Assembly (NCBI RefSeq): GCF_004345735.1
Contig: NZ_SLXL01000002.1
Coordinates: forward strand, 1 to 64,000
Source of the DNA: Rhodovulum adriaticum
GTDB taxonomy: Bacteria > Pseudomonadota > Alphaproteobacteria > Rhodobacterales > Rhodobacteraceae
DNA: 64,000 nt
Reading direction: 5' to 3'
The notes under the pieces are model-generated. The model was given only the letters and a program-made list of their open reading frames with translations. It was not told the DNA's origin and made no database searches. How positions within the stretch are numbered: the first letter of the stretch is position 1; each line of letters opens with the position of its first letter. Shown here one piece after another: positions 13,494-23,062 of the stretch. A program made the translations under genes and the position numbers.

Positions 13494-16139
13494 CTACGTC
13501 ATTGCAATCGCGAACCGCGCCTCTGCCCCGCCCAGGCGTGAGAATGCCCTCTGGCGGCAGGTGAAGACGATGATCTGCTGGTCGCCGGCGACACGGTGAA
13601 GGGCGGTGAACATGCGCTCGATCCGGTCGTCGTCGGAATGGATCAGCGCGTCGTCCAGGATCACCGGCACGCTTTGCCCCGTGCGGGCGAAGAGCCGGGC
13701 GAAGGCCAGGCGGGTCAGGATCGCGATCTGTTCGGCGGTGCCGCCCGAGAGGATCTCGATATCTTCTTCCTGCCCCTGACGGGTCAGCGCGACGGGCAAG
13801 AGGGTGGCGTCGTCCAACCGGATATCGGCCTCGTCATGCAGAAGCGACAGCAGCGGCAGAAGCTCGGCCTTCACCGGCTCGAAATAGGCGTCGCGGGCGG
13901 CGTGGCGGGCGGCGGTCAGGGCCTCTTCCAGCTTTTGCAGGGCGGCGGCCTCGCGGGCGTAGCGCGCAGCGCGGGCCTTGGCCGTGTCCAGCTGCCCCTC
14001 GATCTCGGCCAGGCGTTCCTCGATCCCGTCCTCGGCGCGCGCGCGGATCAGGCCGTCCAGCCGGTGCACCTGTTCGGACAGGGCGCGCATCCGGTCCGTG
14101 GCGGCCTTTACCGCACCGTCGGCCCGGGCCAGTTCCGCGCGCAGGGTGTCCATGTCGGGAGCCTGAGCGGCCAGCGCATCGCGGGCGGCGGTTGCCCTGT
14201 CCCGCTTTTCCGTGGCCTGATGCAGTCGCTCTGCCGCTTGCGCCGTCTTCTCGGCATGTTCGGTCTCGGTCCCTAGCGCCGTGCGGGCAGACTCAAGCGC
14301 CTCGCGCGCCTGGCCGTGCGCGGTCTGGGCGGCGGACAGGCCCATGTCGGCCCGGGCCAGCGCCTTGCGCGCGGCATCGAGGGTGGCGCGGGCCTCGGTC
14401 TCGGCGGCCTCGGCCTCCTCCAGCTGCCGTGCGAGCGCGTCGGGGTCTCCGGCCTCTTCCTCCTGCTCGGCCCCGGCGCTCAGGGTCAGGGCGGCCACGG
14501 TTTCGCGCAGCTTGTCCATCCCTTCGGGGGCGAGGCTTGCCAGCAGTTGCGCGGCCTGGGCGGCGGCGGCCTCGGCCTTTTGCCGGGCGGTATGGGCGGT
14601 GCGGGCCTCGGCCAGCGTCGTCACGCCGGCCGCCTCCAGCGCCTCGCGCAAGGCGCGCTCTGCCGCCTCGCAGGCCGCGCGGGCGGCCTCGGCGGTGTCG
14701 CGGCCGCCGGTGTCGATCTCCAGCGCACCCAATCCGGGCAGATCCAGCCGGGCGCGGTCCTGCAGCGGGCGGGCCGTGCCCTCGGGCAGTTCCTCGCCGT
14801 CCAGCGTGATCCGCAGATCGCCGGAGTAGCGGGGCGTGACGGTCACGGCCAGCGCATCCCGGCGGGCCTGCGCCGCGGTCAGCTTGCGGTTGAGATCATC
14901 CAGCGTGGCCAGCGTGGTGTCATCAACGCGGGCGGCCTCGACCTGCGCACGCGCCTCGGCCAGGTGCTTGCCCTGCGCCTCGGCCTTCTCCAGCCGCGCC
15001 TGCATCTCGCCCAGGCGGTCAGCGGCCATCCGGGCCAGCGCGGCCCGCTGCGCCCGGCCATGGGCGGCGCGCGCCGCCTTGACCCGGGCCTCGGCGCCGC
15101 TCACGGCCTGTGCCGCCGTGGCCTCCTCGGCCCCGCGGGCGGCATGGGCCGCCTGCGCTTGACGTTCCGCCTCGGCCGCCGCTGCAACCGCCGCCTGCGC
15201 CTCGGCCAGGGCCGCTTCCAACCCCTGCAAGTCCTTTACCTCTGCCGCGGCGGCCGCGTGTTCCAGCCCGGCGATCGTGACCTCGCGTTCCGCGGCCTTC
15301 AGCCGGGCGGCATGGGCCTCGGCCGCCTGCATGGCCTCGCGCGCTTCCTTCAGCGCCGCCTCCCGCGCCGCGCGTTCGTCGGGGTCGTCCAGCCGGGCGC
15401 GCTCGGCCTCGGCGCGGCGGCGCTCTTCCAGCGCCCCCGACAGTTCCGCGACCTGGGCGGCCAGCGTGTCGCGGGTGGCAGACAGGTGCGCCACCTCGTC
15501 CTCGGCGCGTTTCCAGGGGCCGCCGGCCCTGGGCTTGCCGGTCGCGGTGGCGGTCTCGGCCAGTTCCGCCCGGCAGGCGGCCAGCACATGGTCCATCCGC
15601 CGCCCGCCGGTCATCAGGTCGATCTCGCCGGCCAGGGTCGACATCAGGTCGCGCCTTGCGGCCAGCGCGGTTTCCCGCTCGCGTTTCTCGGCGGTCGTGG
15701 TGCCGTCCGGCTCCAGCGCGGTCACGCCCTGGCGCACCCACAAGAGCCCCGCCGGGCCGCCAAGGCCGCCCCGGATCAGCCGGTCGATCCAGGCCTCGGC
15801 CTCGTCCTCCTGCGCCAGCAGGCGGCCGGTCGCGCAATCCGTAACCCTGGCCGATTTCCGCGAGAGCCAGGTCTTTTCCAGCCGGAACCGGCCCTCGCCG
15901 GTCTCGATCTCGGCGGTCACGGTGACCGCACCCCCGGAATGCGGGCGCAGCGATTTCACCTCGCGGTTCTGGCTTGCATGGGATTGGAAGAACAGCGCAT
16001 GCAGCGCGTCGAAGAAGGTGGACTTGCCGCTTTCATTCGGGGCCGAGAACACCGTGATCCCGTCGCCGATGTCGTCGAGCGCGGCGGTCTGCCCGGCAAA
16101 GCGGCGGACATTGGTGAGATGCAGAGCGCGGAGTTTCAT
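13494..16139 (-). CDS. YhaN/SbcC-like AAA ATPase
   Basis: An 881-residue SMC-like ATPase partner of the nuclease encoded just upstream. The N-terminal MKLRALHLTNVRRFAG begins the fold, followed by Walker A SAPNESGKSTFFDALH (about 33-48). A very long Ala/Glu/Arg-rich coiled coil fills the middle, with a hinge-like LRITLDGEELPEGTARPL. The C-terminus carries the ABC signature EILSGGTAEQ and Walker B VPVILDDALIH, then an FTCRQRAFSRL switch segment. ATG 16139 is chosen because it overlaps the nuclease stop (ATGA); the much longer frame upstream is the nuclease's shadow. The likely role is DNA end processing. Confidence 0.85.
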   Translation of the reverse strand: MKLRALHLTNVRRFAGQTAALDDIGDGITVFSAPNESGKSTFFDALHALFFQSHASQNREVKSLRPHSGGAVTVTAEIETGEGRFRLEKTWLSRKSARVTDCATGRLLAQEDEAEAWIDRLIRGGLGGPAGLLWVRQGVTALEPDGTTTAEKRERETALAARRDLMSTLAGEIDLMTGGRRMDHVLAACRAELAETATATGKPRAGGPWKRAEDEVAHLSATRDTLAAQVAELSGALEERRRAEAERARLDDPDERAAREAALKEAREAMQAAEAHAARLKAAEREVTIAGLEHAAAAAEVKDLQGLEAALAEAQAAVAAAAEAERQAQAAHAARGAEEATAAQAVSGAEARVKAARAAHGRAQRAALARMAADRLGEMQARLEKAEAQGKHLAEARAQVEAARVDDTTLATLDDLNRKLTAAQARRDALAVTVTPRYSGDLRITLDGEELPEGTARPLQDRARLDLPGLGALEIDTGGRDTAEAARAACEAAERALREALEAAGVTTLAEARTAHTARQKAEAAAAQAAQLLASLAPEGMDKLRETVAALTLSAGAEQEEEAGDPDALARQLEEAEAAETEARATLDAARKALARADMGLSAAQTAHGQAREALESARTALGTETEHAEKTAQAAERLHQATEKRDRATAARDALAAQAPDMDTLRAELARADGAVKAATDRMRALSEQVHRLDGLIRARAEDGIEERLAEIEGQLDTAKARAARYAREAAALQKLEEALTAARHAARDAYFEPVKAELLPLLSLLHDEADIRLDDATLLPVALTRQGQEEDIEILSGGTAEQIAILTRLAFARLFARTGQSVPVILDDALIHSDDDRIERMFTALHRVAGDQQIIVFTCRQRAFSRLGGAEARFAIAMT

Positions 16140-17248
16140 GCGACCTCCGATGCCAGGGCGTAGAGCCGGGCCAGCGCCGCGGCGGCGATCTCGCGATCTT
16201 CTTCCGACAGCGCGGGGCTCTGCGCCTCTTCCCACAGCGCCTCGGCCGCGCGGCGCAGGGCGCCGGCCCGGTCGATCTCGTCGAGATCCGTCACGTCGTG
16301 ATGGATGGAAAGGCCGCCGAGCTCCGCCTCGAACCAGGCGAAGTCCTCGCGCAGCGCCCGGGCGCCGGTTTCCAGCAGGGTGCGTTCGGCCAGGGTCAGC
16401 CGCCCCTGGGGGTGCAGGCGGAACAGCGTTCTGCGCCGAGCCTCGGGCGGCGGCAGCAGCCCGGCCAACCGCGCCTCGACATCCTCGCCGGGCAACAGGT
16501 CCGGGCGCGTGGTCACCCACGCATAATCCCCGGTCGCAACCGGCATCACCTCTGGCGCGGCGCCCGGACCCGCCAGCGTCACGGCCAGCGCCGTGGCGGG
16601 CGCGTCATGCTTGAAGCTGTCGGCCTCGGGCGTGCCGGAATACCAGCTCCGCGCGCCGATCGGCATCTGCCCGTGCCAGTCGCCAAGCCCGAGGTACTCC
16701 AGCCCCGAGCGCGCGGCCCGGTCGGGCGGGATCAGGGCGGCATCGCCCTCCTCGCTGAACTCGGTCACCGCGCCATGGGCAAGGCCGATGCGCAGGGCCC
16801 CCTCGGGCGTGGCCTGGTCCAGCACGCTGGTCAGGTCGCGCCCGGGCCGCCGCGCGGTGCACGGCGCGGGCAGGATCGCGGCGGGGCCGATCCCGATCGG
16901 CGTGGGGTCGAGGGCCAGGCGCACATTATCCGGCTGCGCCTCGGCCACCCGCCGCCACAGGTCCAGCGCGGCCAGCGAGTCGTGGTTGCCCGGCAGGATC
17001 ACCCAGGTCAGATCGCTGGCCTCGGCCATCGCCTGCAGCGCGTGGCGGATCGTGGCGGGTGCCGGGGTTTCCGCGTCGAACGTGTCGCCGGCCAGCAGGA
17101 TCACCCCCGCGCCATGGGCCCGCGCGGCCCCGGCCAGCCGCCCCAGCGCCGCGTACCGCGCCGCGCGCAACAGTGCCGGCAGGTCGCCGTCGAACCGCCC
17201 GAACGGCTTGCCCAGGTGCAGGTCGGAACTGTGGATGAAGCGGAACAC
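16136..17248 (-). CDS. YhaO/SbcD-like metallophosphoesterase nuclease
   Basis: A 370-residue DNA exonuclease family protein. The metallophosphoesterase motifs appear in order: HSSDLHLGK (D, H), LAGDTFD, LPGNHDS, LAHG and GLGDWHG. A C-terminal capping region follows, used to dock the ATPase. The GTG at 17248 is preferred, with GGAG 9 bases upstream; the longer frame starts 16 codons earlier without support. The stop overlaps the ATPase start by 4 bases, so the two are made as a complex. Known relatives remove DNA hairpins and blocked ends. Confidence 0.85.
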   Translation of the reverse strand: MFRFIHSSDLHLGKPFGRFDGDLPALLRAARYAALGRLAGAARAHGAGVILLAGDTFDAETPAPATIRHALQAMAEASDLTWVILPGNHDSLAALDLWRRVAEAQPDNVRLALDPTPIGIGPAAILPAPCTARRPGRDLTSVLDQATPEGALRIGLAHGAVTEFSEEGDAALIPPDRAARSGLEYLGLGDWHGQMPIGARSWYSGTPEADSFKHDAPATALAVTLAGPGAAPEVMPVATGDYAWVTTRPDLLPGEDVEARLAGLLPPPEARRRTLFRLHPQGRLTLAERTLLETGARALREDFAWFEAELGGLSIHHDVTDLDEIDRAGALRRAAEALWEEAQSPALSEEDREIAAAALARLYALASEVA

Positions 17249-17447
17249 GCGTCGAACTCCTTTACAAACCCTGCCGCACACACCCGGCCAACGCAATACA
17301 AGCCCAGGCGGTTTGCGGGATGCGCGACTCGCCCAATAACAAGTCTGATCCTTGCCTAAAGCCTGACGGTGTCAAACCCTGTCATGGGCACCGCCGTAAC
17401 GTCATTCTTCCAGGACCGGCCCGGTCGCAGGCGCAACCGCCCCTGCC

Positions 17448-18446
17448 TCACGGAAAGGCCGGGAAATCCGACCGGCGGTGCCTGTCCACCAGCGCGCGCA
17501 GAGCCTCGGGTTCCAGCACCTCGACCCCGTCGCCCCATTGATAGAGGTGCCAGGCCATTTCCAGCCAGCCGCAGGCCTGGAACCGCACGGTCAGCGATCC
17601 GTCCGGCTCCTCGGTCAAGTCCTGATCGGGGTGGAAAACGAATTCCCGCGCCACCGGGGCGGCCGACGGGGCGAAGCGCCACGCGACGGGGCCGTATTCG
17701 TCTGCGGCATGGTAAGAGCCGAAGGCGCGGGCGGCGTGGGCCTCCAGGTTGAAGGCAGGATCGCGGGCAAAGGACTGTGCCATCAGCAGCGCGCCCTGCA
17801 TCCGGTCCAGCCGGAAATGCCGGAACCGGCCATCGCCGCCCTGTTCCCTTGCGACCAGGTATTGCCGCGTGCCCAGGAGCAGGCCGTAGGGCTCTATCAG
17901 GCGGTCGCGCGGGCCGTTGTCGCGGCTGCCCAGATAGGTGATCGTCAACAGGAACGGGGCCTTCAGCGCCTCGGCGATGGTGGCCAGCAGGCGCGGGTCG
18001 CTGCGCACGCGCGGCCCGGGGCGCGAGGCGAAGCCATGCGCCTCCAGCACCGCCTCGGCATCCGCCTCGGCCCGGCGCGCATGCGGCCCGGGCATCGCGG
18101 CCAGCAGCCGGTCGCGCAGGGATTTCAGGGCCTTCACATCCGTCGCGGCACCCTCGCGCTCGGCCCGGCGTATGCTCATCTCCAGCGCGGCCAGCTCGCT
18201 ATCGCGGATCCCCTGCGTCAGCATCAGCCGCGCATCCGTGCCCCGGAGCCGCCAGTATTTCCGCCGCATCTCGTCGGTGCTGGTCTCGGTCGCGGGAAAC
18301 AGATCCTCCAGCGCCTTCGTCATCCGCTGCGCGGTGCGCCGGTCCACGCCGAATTCCTCTTCGATCTCGCTCAGCGCGACGCCCCGGTGCCGGGCTGCGG
18401 CCATCTCGGCGAGGCGCAGCAGATCGGAAGCCTTGGCGAAGGACAT
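17448..18446 (-). CDS. WYL-domain transcriptional regulator
   Basis: A 332-residue regulator. An N-terminal winged helix (LLRLAEMAAARHRGVALSEI, EEFGVDRRTAQRMTKALEDLFP) precedes a WYL domain (TITYLGSRDNGPRDRLIEPYG, YLVAREQGG, FRLDRMQGA) and a WCX-like C-terminus (LTVRFQACGWLEMAWHLYQWG). WYL proteins sense nucleic acid or nucleotide ligands and often control DNA-damage or defence genes. Start ATG 18446 begins the conserved helix; an upstream ATG would add an unconserved extension. The gene is co-oriented with the nuclease/ATPase pair 200 bases away and could control it; this is inference. Confidence 0.85.
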   Translation of the reverse strand: MSFAKASDLLRLAEMAAARHRGVALSEIEEEFGVDRRTAQRMTKALEDLFPATETSTDEMRRKYWRLRGTDARLMLTQGIRDSELAALEMSIRRAEREGAATDVKALKSLRDRLLAAMPGPHARRAEADAEAVLEAHGFASRPGPRVRSDPRLLATIAEALKAPFLLTITYLGSRDNGPRDRLIEPYGLLLGTRQYLVAREQGGDGRFRHFRLDRMQGALLMAQSFARDPAFNLEAHAARAFGSYHAADEYGPVAWRFAPSAAPVAREFVFHPDQDLTEEPDGSLTVRFQACGWLEMAWHLYQWGDGVEVLEPEALRALVDRHRRSDFPAFP

Positions 18447-18599
18447 GACGGCACCGTGACAGGAACTGACGTGGCCAAAGGCTAAGCCCGTTCCCGTGGC
18501 CTGTCGATGCGATTCCAACCCTCGTCATGCGTAACGAGTGACCGGGTGAAAGGGGCGACGGGTGTCGGCAGGCCGCACCGGAAACCGTACCCCGGCCCT

Positions 18600-19847
18600 T
18601 CACCCCTGCCCGGCAGTTGCCAGGGCCAACCCGTCCACCACCGCCGTGAAGGCGTCCGACCGGTCGATCCGGGCCGCGGGGCAGACGGCGCGGGCTTCTT
18701 CGGCGACCAGCAACATCAGGCTGGAGCCGCCGACCGGCACCACGGCCCCAATCCCGGCCGGGGGCACGCGGGCGAGGACAAGGGTGTCGTAGATCGCGGC
18801 GCGCAGCGTCTCGCGGGCCGGGGCGAGGGCGGCGTTCAGCATGCCGGGGGTGACCGGGGTGCTCAGCCCGGGTTCCACGATCCCGAGGTCGATGCAGGCC
18901 CCGGGTTCGGCCCCGTTGGCCGCGATCTTGCCGCGCTCGACGGCGAAGGCCAGGTCATGGCCGAGGCGGTGCTCGATCACCGCCGCCAGCCGCTCCAGGG
19001 GCACGGGGTCGACCGCATGGCGCAGCAGGTCCGCCACCGCGCGCTCGGTGTCCCGGGAATAGAGGAAGGGGATCATCGCCCAGGTCGAGAGATCGGCGTA
19101 AAGCGCCCGGGGCACCGGCAGCAGGCCGTCGCCCAGGGTACGCCGCAACTGCCCGCCAAGGCCCAGCAGGGGCATGACCCGGGCCATCGACAGGGCCTGG
19201 TCGAAATCCGTGCCGCCCAGCCGGATCCCGTGGCTGGCGACGATTTCCACCCCCGCCGCACCGGTCCGCACCACCGAGAAATCCGAGGTGCCGCCGCCGA
19301 TATCGACGATCAGCCGGGTTTCGGCGCGCGGGACATCCCCGCCGGTGGCAAGGGCCGCCGCCTCGGGTTCGGCCAGGAAGGCCACATCGTCGAAGCCCGC
19401 GGCACGGTAACAGGCGCGCAGATCGGCCTCGGCCTGGGCATCGCGCGCCGCATCGCCGAAATGGAAATGCACCGGCCGGCCGGACAGAACCCGGGAAAAC
19501 CGGGTGCCCGCGGCGGCCTCGGCGCGGCTCTTCACCTCGGCCAGCAGCGCGGTGACGATCCCGGCGAGCGCCCGCCGCCGCCCCGCGACCCGGCGCTCTT
19601 CATGAAAGAGCGCCGTGCCCAGGACGCTTTTCAACGCGCGCATGTAACGCCCGTCCTCGCCGCCGGTCAGCGCTGCCTCGGCGGCCCGCCCGATCCGCAT
19701 GGGGCCGCCATCCGAGGGCAGGAACACCGCCGTTGGCAGGGTATCGGCGCCCGCCTCGATCGGCAGGCGGTGGACCTTGCCCTCGACGAGTAGGGCCGCG
19801 GCGGAATTCGAGGTGCCGAAATCCAGGGCAAGCGCGGGCGCGGTCAT
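18600..19847 (-). CDS. yegD: YegD-type Hsp70-family chaperone
   Basis: A 415-residue actin-fold ATPase without the Hsp70 substrate-binding domain. Phosphate 1 motif LALDFGTSNSAAAL lies at the N-terminus, phosphate 2 RLIVDIGGGTSDFSVV around 200-215 and the adenosine motif PVGGSSLMLLVAEEA near 375. The sequence between VIEHRLGHDLAFAVERGKI is typical of YegD. The specific client is unknown. It is the last of the minus-strand core block. Confidence 0.85.
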   Translation of the reverse strand: MTAPALALDFGTSNSAAALLVEGKVHRLPIEAGADTLPTAVFLPSDGGPMRIGRAAEAALTGGEDGRYMRALKSVLGTALFHEERRVAGRRRALAGIVTALLAEVKSRAEAAAGTRFSRVLSGRPVHFHFGDAARDAQAEADLRACYRAAGFDDVAFLAEPEAAALATGGDVPRAETRLIVDIGGGTSDFSVVRTGAAGVEIVASHGIRLGGTDFDQALSMARVMPLLGLGGQLRRTLGDGLLPVPRALYADLSTWAMIPFLYSRDTERAVADLLRHAVDPVPLERLAAVIEHRLGHDLAFAVERGKIAANGAEPGACIDLGIVEPGLSTPVTPGMLNAALAPARETLRAAIYDTLVLARVPPAGIGAVVPVGGSSLMLLVAEEARAVCPAARIDRSDAFTAVVDGLALATAGQG

Positions 19848-19899
19848 GGGACATGTCCTTGTAAGGGCCGGGAGGGTCGGCTATCTCGCAAAAGAACAC

Positions 19900-19913
19900 C
19901 TATGGCGCCATAG
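19900..19913. promoter_or_regulatory. Perfect 14-bp palindrome upstream of yegD
   Basis: CTATGGCGCCATAG is fully self-complementary and lies 53 bases upstream of the yegD start, in a good position for an operator. No regulator is assigned. Confidence 0.4.
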
Positions 19914-19985
19914 AAAATATGGGCGGAATGCCGACATTCGCTGCTCGGACCACGAACGGCGGCAACGCCCGTCCTACGACGCTCG

Positions 19986-21011
19986 TTATGAACGGCCTGT
20001 TCCAATGTATTCAGCAACACGATCGGGTTTCCGGAACACCATCGTACGCATCTTTCCAATTGGCCTTGGGCCTCCACAGGAAAATGAGCCAATGCCAAAT
20101 TTCAGGCAGCTTGCACCAACGATTATCCCCATGCGCTTGTTTGCAACGCCCAAGCCGGTTTGCATCACAATATTATTGTCCGCTGTTGCCAATCGTTTCC
20201 CTTTCCCGTTCCATTTCTGGTCTCGCCACTCAGCTTCAAGATCAGTCAAGAATTCAATGGCTGATGCTTCCAGTAGAGGCGCACCCATATGTACCATATT
20301 CGCGTGGAACCAATAAATTCTATCGTTTTCATCGTACCTGCCTAATGCATGAGAATTTTCGGAAACCAGAATGTGCGAATCTGATATTCGCATGTCGAGC
20401 TTTTCGATCACAATCCTACCTGGCGGTTCGAGACGAAGGATTAGTGAAAAGACGCCCCTCTTTTTTCGAACTTTTATTCGAGGTCCAACCACCTCCGTAT
20501 CCCAAGCGCCGACCGCTCCGTTCCATATATTGTCGACTATCTTCAGAGTATCCTTGCCCTCATTGTCAAGAAACGTTGCACATATACCTGCAGTGGTCTC
20601 GCCAACGGACGGTGAAACTGAGAAAATTTCTTTCCCATGGTATTTGACGATGGAAGTCACACCGGGATCATACGAGATACCTCCAATTTTCAACTCGGCC
20701 TTTCCGTCATGGAAGTCCAGATAGTCAAACGGAGGAGGTACGTCTGCCAAAATAGCCGTCTGTACTTCATCGTATTTCTTCCGTACGTAAGCCTTGGAGA
20801 ATTGGCCGCGTGTCACCTTTGCGTGGCAAGACGTGCACAAGCAACATATGTCATCTGGATCATGGTGTGTCGCGTTGCTGAAGTCGGGGTCGATGTGTTC
20901 ATAGTCGTAAATGCCCGCGCGACAAATTACGCAGCCAAATTTGGAGCGTTGACGAATTTCACGTTGGATAGGGTCGGGGATGTCTCTGGAAAGGCCATGT
21001 CGGTTTGGCAT
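19986..21011 (-). CDS. HNH-nuclease-domain protein of unknown role
   Basis: A 341-residue protein. The N-terminal HNH/zinc motif is KFGCVICRAGIYDYEHIDP...CCLCTSCHAKVTRGQ (about residues 24-68), with two CxxC pairs and the HNH His residues. The remaining 270 residues form an unrecognised domain (YLDFHDGKAELKIGG, IVDNIWNGAVGAWDTEVVG, WFHANMVHMGAPLLEASAIEF). Its codons are far AT-richer than those of yegD next door, which suggests recent transfer. Similar HNH-plus-unknown architectures occur in phage defence, but nothing here proves that. It is a single-gene unit. Confidence 0.7.
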   Translation of the reverse strand: MPNRHGLSRDIPDPIQREIRQRSKFGCVICRAGIYDYEHIDPDFSNATHHDPDDICCLCTSCHAKVTRGQFSKAYVRKKYDEVQTAILADVPPPFDYLDFHDGKAELKIGGISYDPGVTSIVKYHGKEIFSVSPSVGETTAGICATFLDNEGKDTLKIVDNIWNGAVGAWDTEVVGPRIKVRKKRGVFSLILRLEPPGRIVIEKLDMRISDSHILVSENSHALGRYDENDRIYWFHANMVHMGAPLLEASAIEFLTDLEAEWRDQKWNGKGKRLATADNNIVMQTGLGVANKRMGIIVGASCLKFGIGSFSCGGPRPIGKMRTMVFRKPDRVAEYIGTGRS

Positions 21012-21243
21012 CGAAACCTACTTTTCAACTGCGGCAGCTACCAACGCTAAGTTATACCCCTCCTATAAAAATCTGCAAGTCTTTCGGGTTAATGGTTCCG
21101 TATTGATACGCCCTATCGCACCGCATTAGAAAGTGCTTTCTGTGGGCCGGGTAGCCCGGCTGTACAATGGCACACAGTCGGTCAGCACAACCACGGACAA
21201 AAAGGGCTGACCGGCCATCTACCGCGCCTGGTACGAAGGTCCG

Positions 21244-21400
21244 CTTAGCAGGCCGCTGAAAAAGTCCGACGTCGCTACGCTTGTGCCCAAATGGGGTGAT
21301 TTTTCGAGCGCTCTCGTCGAGCTGAGGAAAAGTGCTCGGTTCCCGCATCGACGACGTCGACGAGAAATGCTCTTCGAAGTCCTTTTTCAGCGGCCTGTTA
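21244..21400. mobile_element. MITE-like element, copy A (157 bp)
   Basis: A 21-bp terminal inverted repeat (CTTAGCAGGCCGCTGAAAAAG at 21244 and its complement ending at 21400) with one mismatch encloses about 115 bp with no transposase. The ends resemble IS5-group insertion sequences with TA-containing target sites. A same-sized relative lies at 24370-24527. Confidence 0.65.
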
Positions 21401-21862
21401 AGTGGGAAACTGCAGCTCCTATGTACGCTAGAGGAACCAATGGTGAATTTTCCTATTGGCAGAGGCGCCCCGGGTCACCTACTTCGAAGAAATGGCAAAG
21501 CTGACATAGCGTTGTGGAATAGTCGCGAGCATGTGGTGGCAATTGTTGAAGTCAAAAATAACGTTTATCACTCCAGCTGCGAGGAAGATTTACATCGTCT
21601 TGCGAATTTTTCTTGTCGCGTTGCAGGCAATCCCATTAGTTCTTTTGCATACTTCCAATCAGCGCGGGGATCGAGTGAAGAAGCTTGTAGCAACTTTTTG
21701 GAGCAAGCAATACTCAACTTGAGAGAAATGACTGAGAGAACAGTTCATCAATATCAGCTGCTGACTGAACATCACCACTTCGCATCCAAGCCGGAGCAGT
21801 ATGATGATGATCTTTTTTATGGTTTTCTCGCACATGCATCTACGTTCTGGCGGGGTGATTAA
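21332..21862 (+). pseudogene. PD-(D/E)xK-like nuclease fragment, 5' end replaced by MITE A
   Basis: The recognisable part runs from about 21401: GRGAPGHLLRRNGKADIALWN, then VVAIVEVKNNVYHSS, which supplies the Asp and Glu-x-Lys of a restriction-endonuclease-like active site. It continues through SSFAYFQSARGSSEEA to the stop at 21862. The first codons of the open frame (21332-21400) are MITE sequence, so the original N-terminus has been lost; an internal ATG at 21440 with GAGGAA upstream could still be used. AT-rich like its neighbours. Only a fragment of the original protein. Confidence 0.5.
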
Positions 21863-21923
21863 GTAACGTCTTGCGAGGATCATGGTGCGTGGACAGCACT
21901 AGTCAGAAAGAAAGGGACCATAA

Positions 21924-22649
21924 ATGACAGATCTTACCTTTCCTCTCGAACATGAAATCGACCAATTTGCATTGGGCTTTTTTGGTTATGGGGACTTAAG
22001 TGCGCCCTTGTGGTTTATCGGTATGGAGGAAGGCGGTGGTCAGAATGCCAAGGACGTTACAAAACGGATCCGAGTCTGGCAAAAAAGGGGAAGTGTGGCT
22101 CTAGAAGACCTTGCGGAATATCACGATGAGGTCATGGAAGGTGGCTTCAAGGCGATAGCAAAGCAGAACACTTGGTCAGCGCTTAGTCGCATTCAGCTTG
22201 CCTATGATGGAAATGATACCTCTAGCGGCGCGGTGCGTCACCATTGGCGAGAATGTCTTGGAAGATCGGGGTCAGCAACCTGCATTATGGAGCTGAATCC
22301 TTTGCCGTCACCTAATATTCGCACATGGAATTACCCGAAATTCACGAGCACTCCATTTTTGCGAAGTCGAATTTCTTATAACGCCCGGTATAGAGCCGCC
22401 CGCATAGCTAAGATAAGGAGCTTACTAGAGCAAGCTTCGCCGCAAGCGGTGATCTTCTATGGAAAGAAGTATGAGGAATTTTGGGGTCAAATTGCAGATG
22501 TAACGTTTGACAGTGGGAATCTGCATTCGCGAGCTGTTAAGGGCGGCACTAAGTTTGTTTCCATGCATCATCCCAACGCGCGTGTTGCTGGGAAAACGAC
22601 TGACTACTATATAGATCTTGGCCGAGATTTGGGGGTAGATTATGGTTGA
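21924..22649 (+). CDS. Uracil-DNA-glycosylase-superfamily-like protein
   Basis: A 241-residue AT-rich gene. APLWFIGMEEGGGQN near the N-terminus, CIMELNPLPSP in the middle, AVIFYGKKYEEFW and the C-terminal SMHHPNARV resemble the ordered motifs of the uracil-DNA-glycosylase fold (GxxPG-like loop, central strand, Hx(P/S) loop). The catalytic residues are not those of the classic enzymes, so glycosylase activity is uncertain. It may recognise modified bases in a defence context. It starts 61 bases after the nuclease fragment and may once have been its operon partner. No better assignment found. Confidence 0.45.
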   Translation: MTDLTFPLEHEIDQFALGFFGYGDLSAPLWFIGMEEGGGQNAKDVTKRIRVWQKRGSVALEDLAEYHDEVMEGGFKAIAKQNTWSALSRIQLAYDGNDTSSGAVRHHWRECLGRSGSATCIMELNPLPSPNIRTWNYPKFTSTPFLRSRISYNARYRAARIAKIRSLLEQASPQAVIFYGKKYEEFWGQIADVTFDSGNLHSRAVKGGTKFVSMHHPNARVAGKTTDYYIDLGRDLGVDYG

Positions 22650-23062
22650 TTGTAGGATTGCGCGGCGAACCTATTCCAAGGCTTATAACTCATAGACTGC
22701 AAAGGGGAATCGCTTTTGGAGCTGTCGCGCCGCTTGAGGGGGGCTTGCGTCTGAGCTGAGGTTGGATTCTGTGGTGTAGTGCAACCTAATGCAGCCCTTT
22801 TGTCGATGCAGATTTTCCTGTCCGCCTTGAAAGACGTCCCTGATCAACGCGTGTCATGACCTTGCCGAATTGCTTGTGGTCGCCCTTGTCTCGGTCCTTT
22901 TCGGAGCGAGCTCCTGTGCAGCCGAACTTCGACACTTCGCGCCTGATTTGTGCCCTGCCGGGCAATGCTGAGCTCAATGGAATAAGGGCTTTCCGTGTGT
23001 GGAGGGCCAGATTTTGGCCAGAGGTGGAGACTGTCAGATATTTTGTGCTCTGACGTCATTTG
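22650..23062. other. Stretch without a recognisable gene
   Basis: About 410 bases between the glycosylase-like gene and the reverse-transcriptase-like fragment. Short open frames exist on both strands, but none has a ribosome-binding site or family motif. It is probably decayed DNA from the same accessory cluster. Confidence 0.5.

Noticed and set aside
14316-16163. 615-codon plus-strand open frame opposite the ATPase
   Set aside because: Gly/Arg/Leu-rich shadow of the coiled-coil gene, with no ribosome-binding site or motif.
16140-16520. N-terminal extension of the YhaN-like ATPase frame
   Set aside because: It is the out-of-frame image of the nuclease gene; the true start overlaps the nuclease stop and begins MKLRALHL.
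22650-23062. Thumb domain or msr/msd RNA of a retron next to the YADD fragment
   Set aside because: No frame continues the RT homology, and no paired a1/a2 repeats of an msd-like RNA could be seen.
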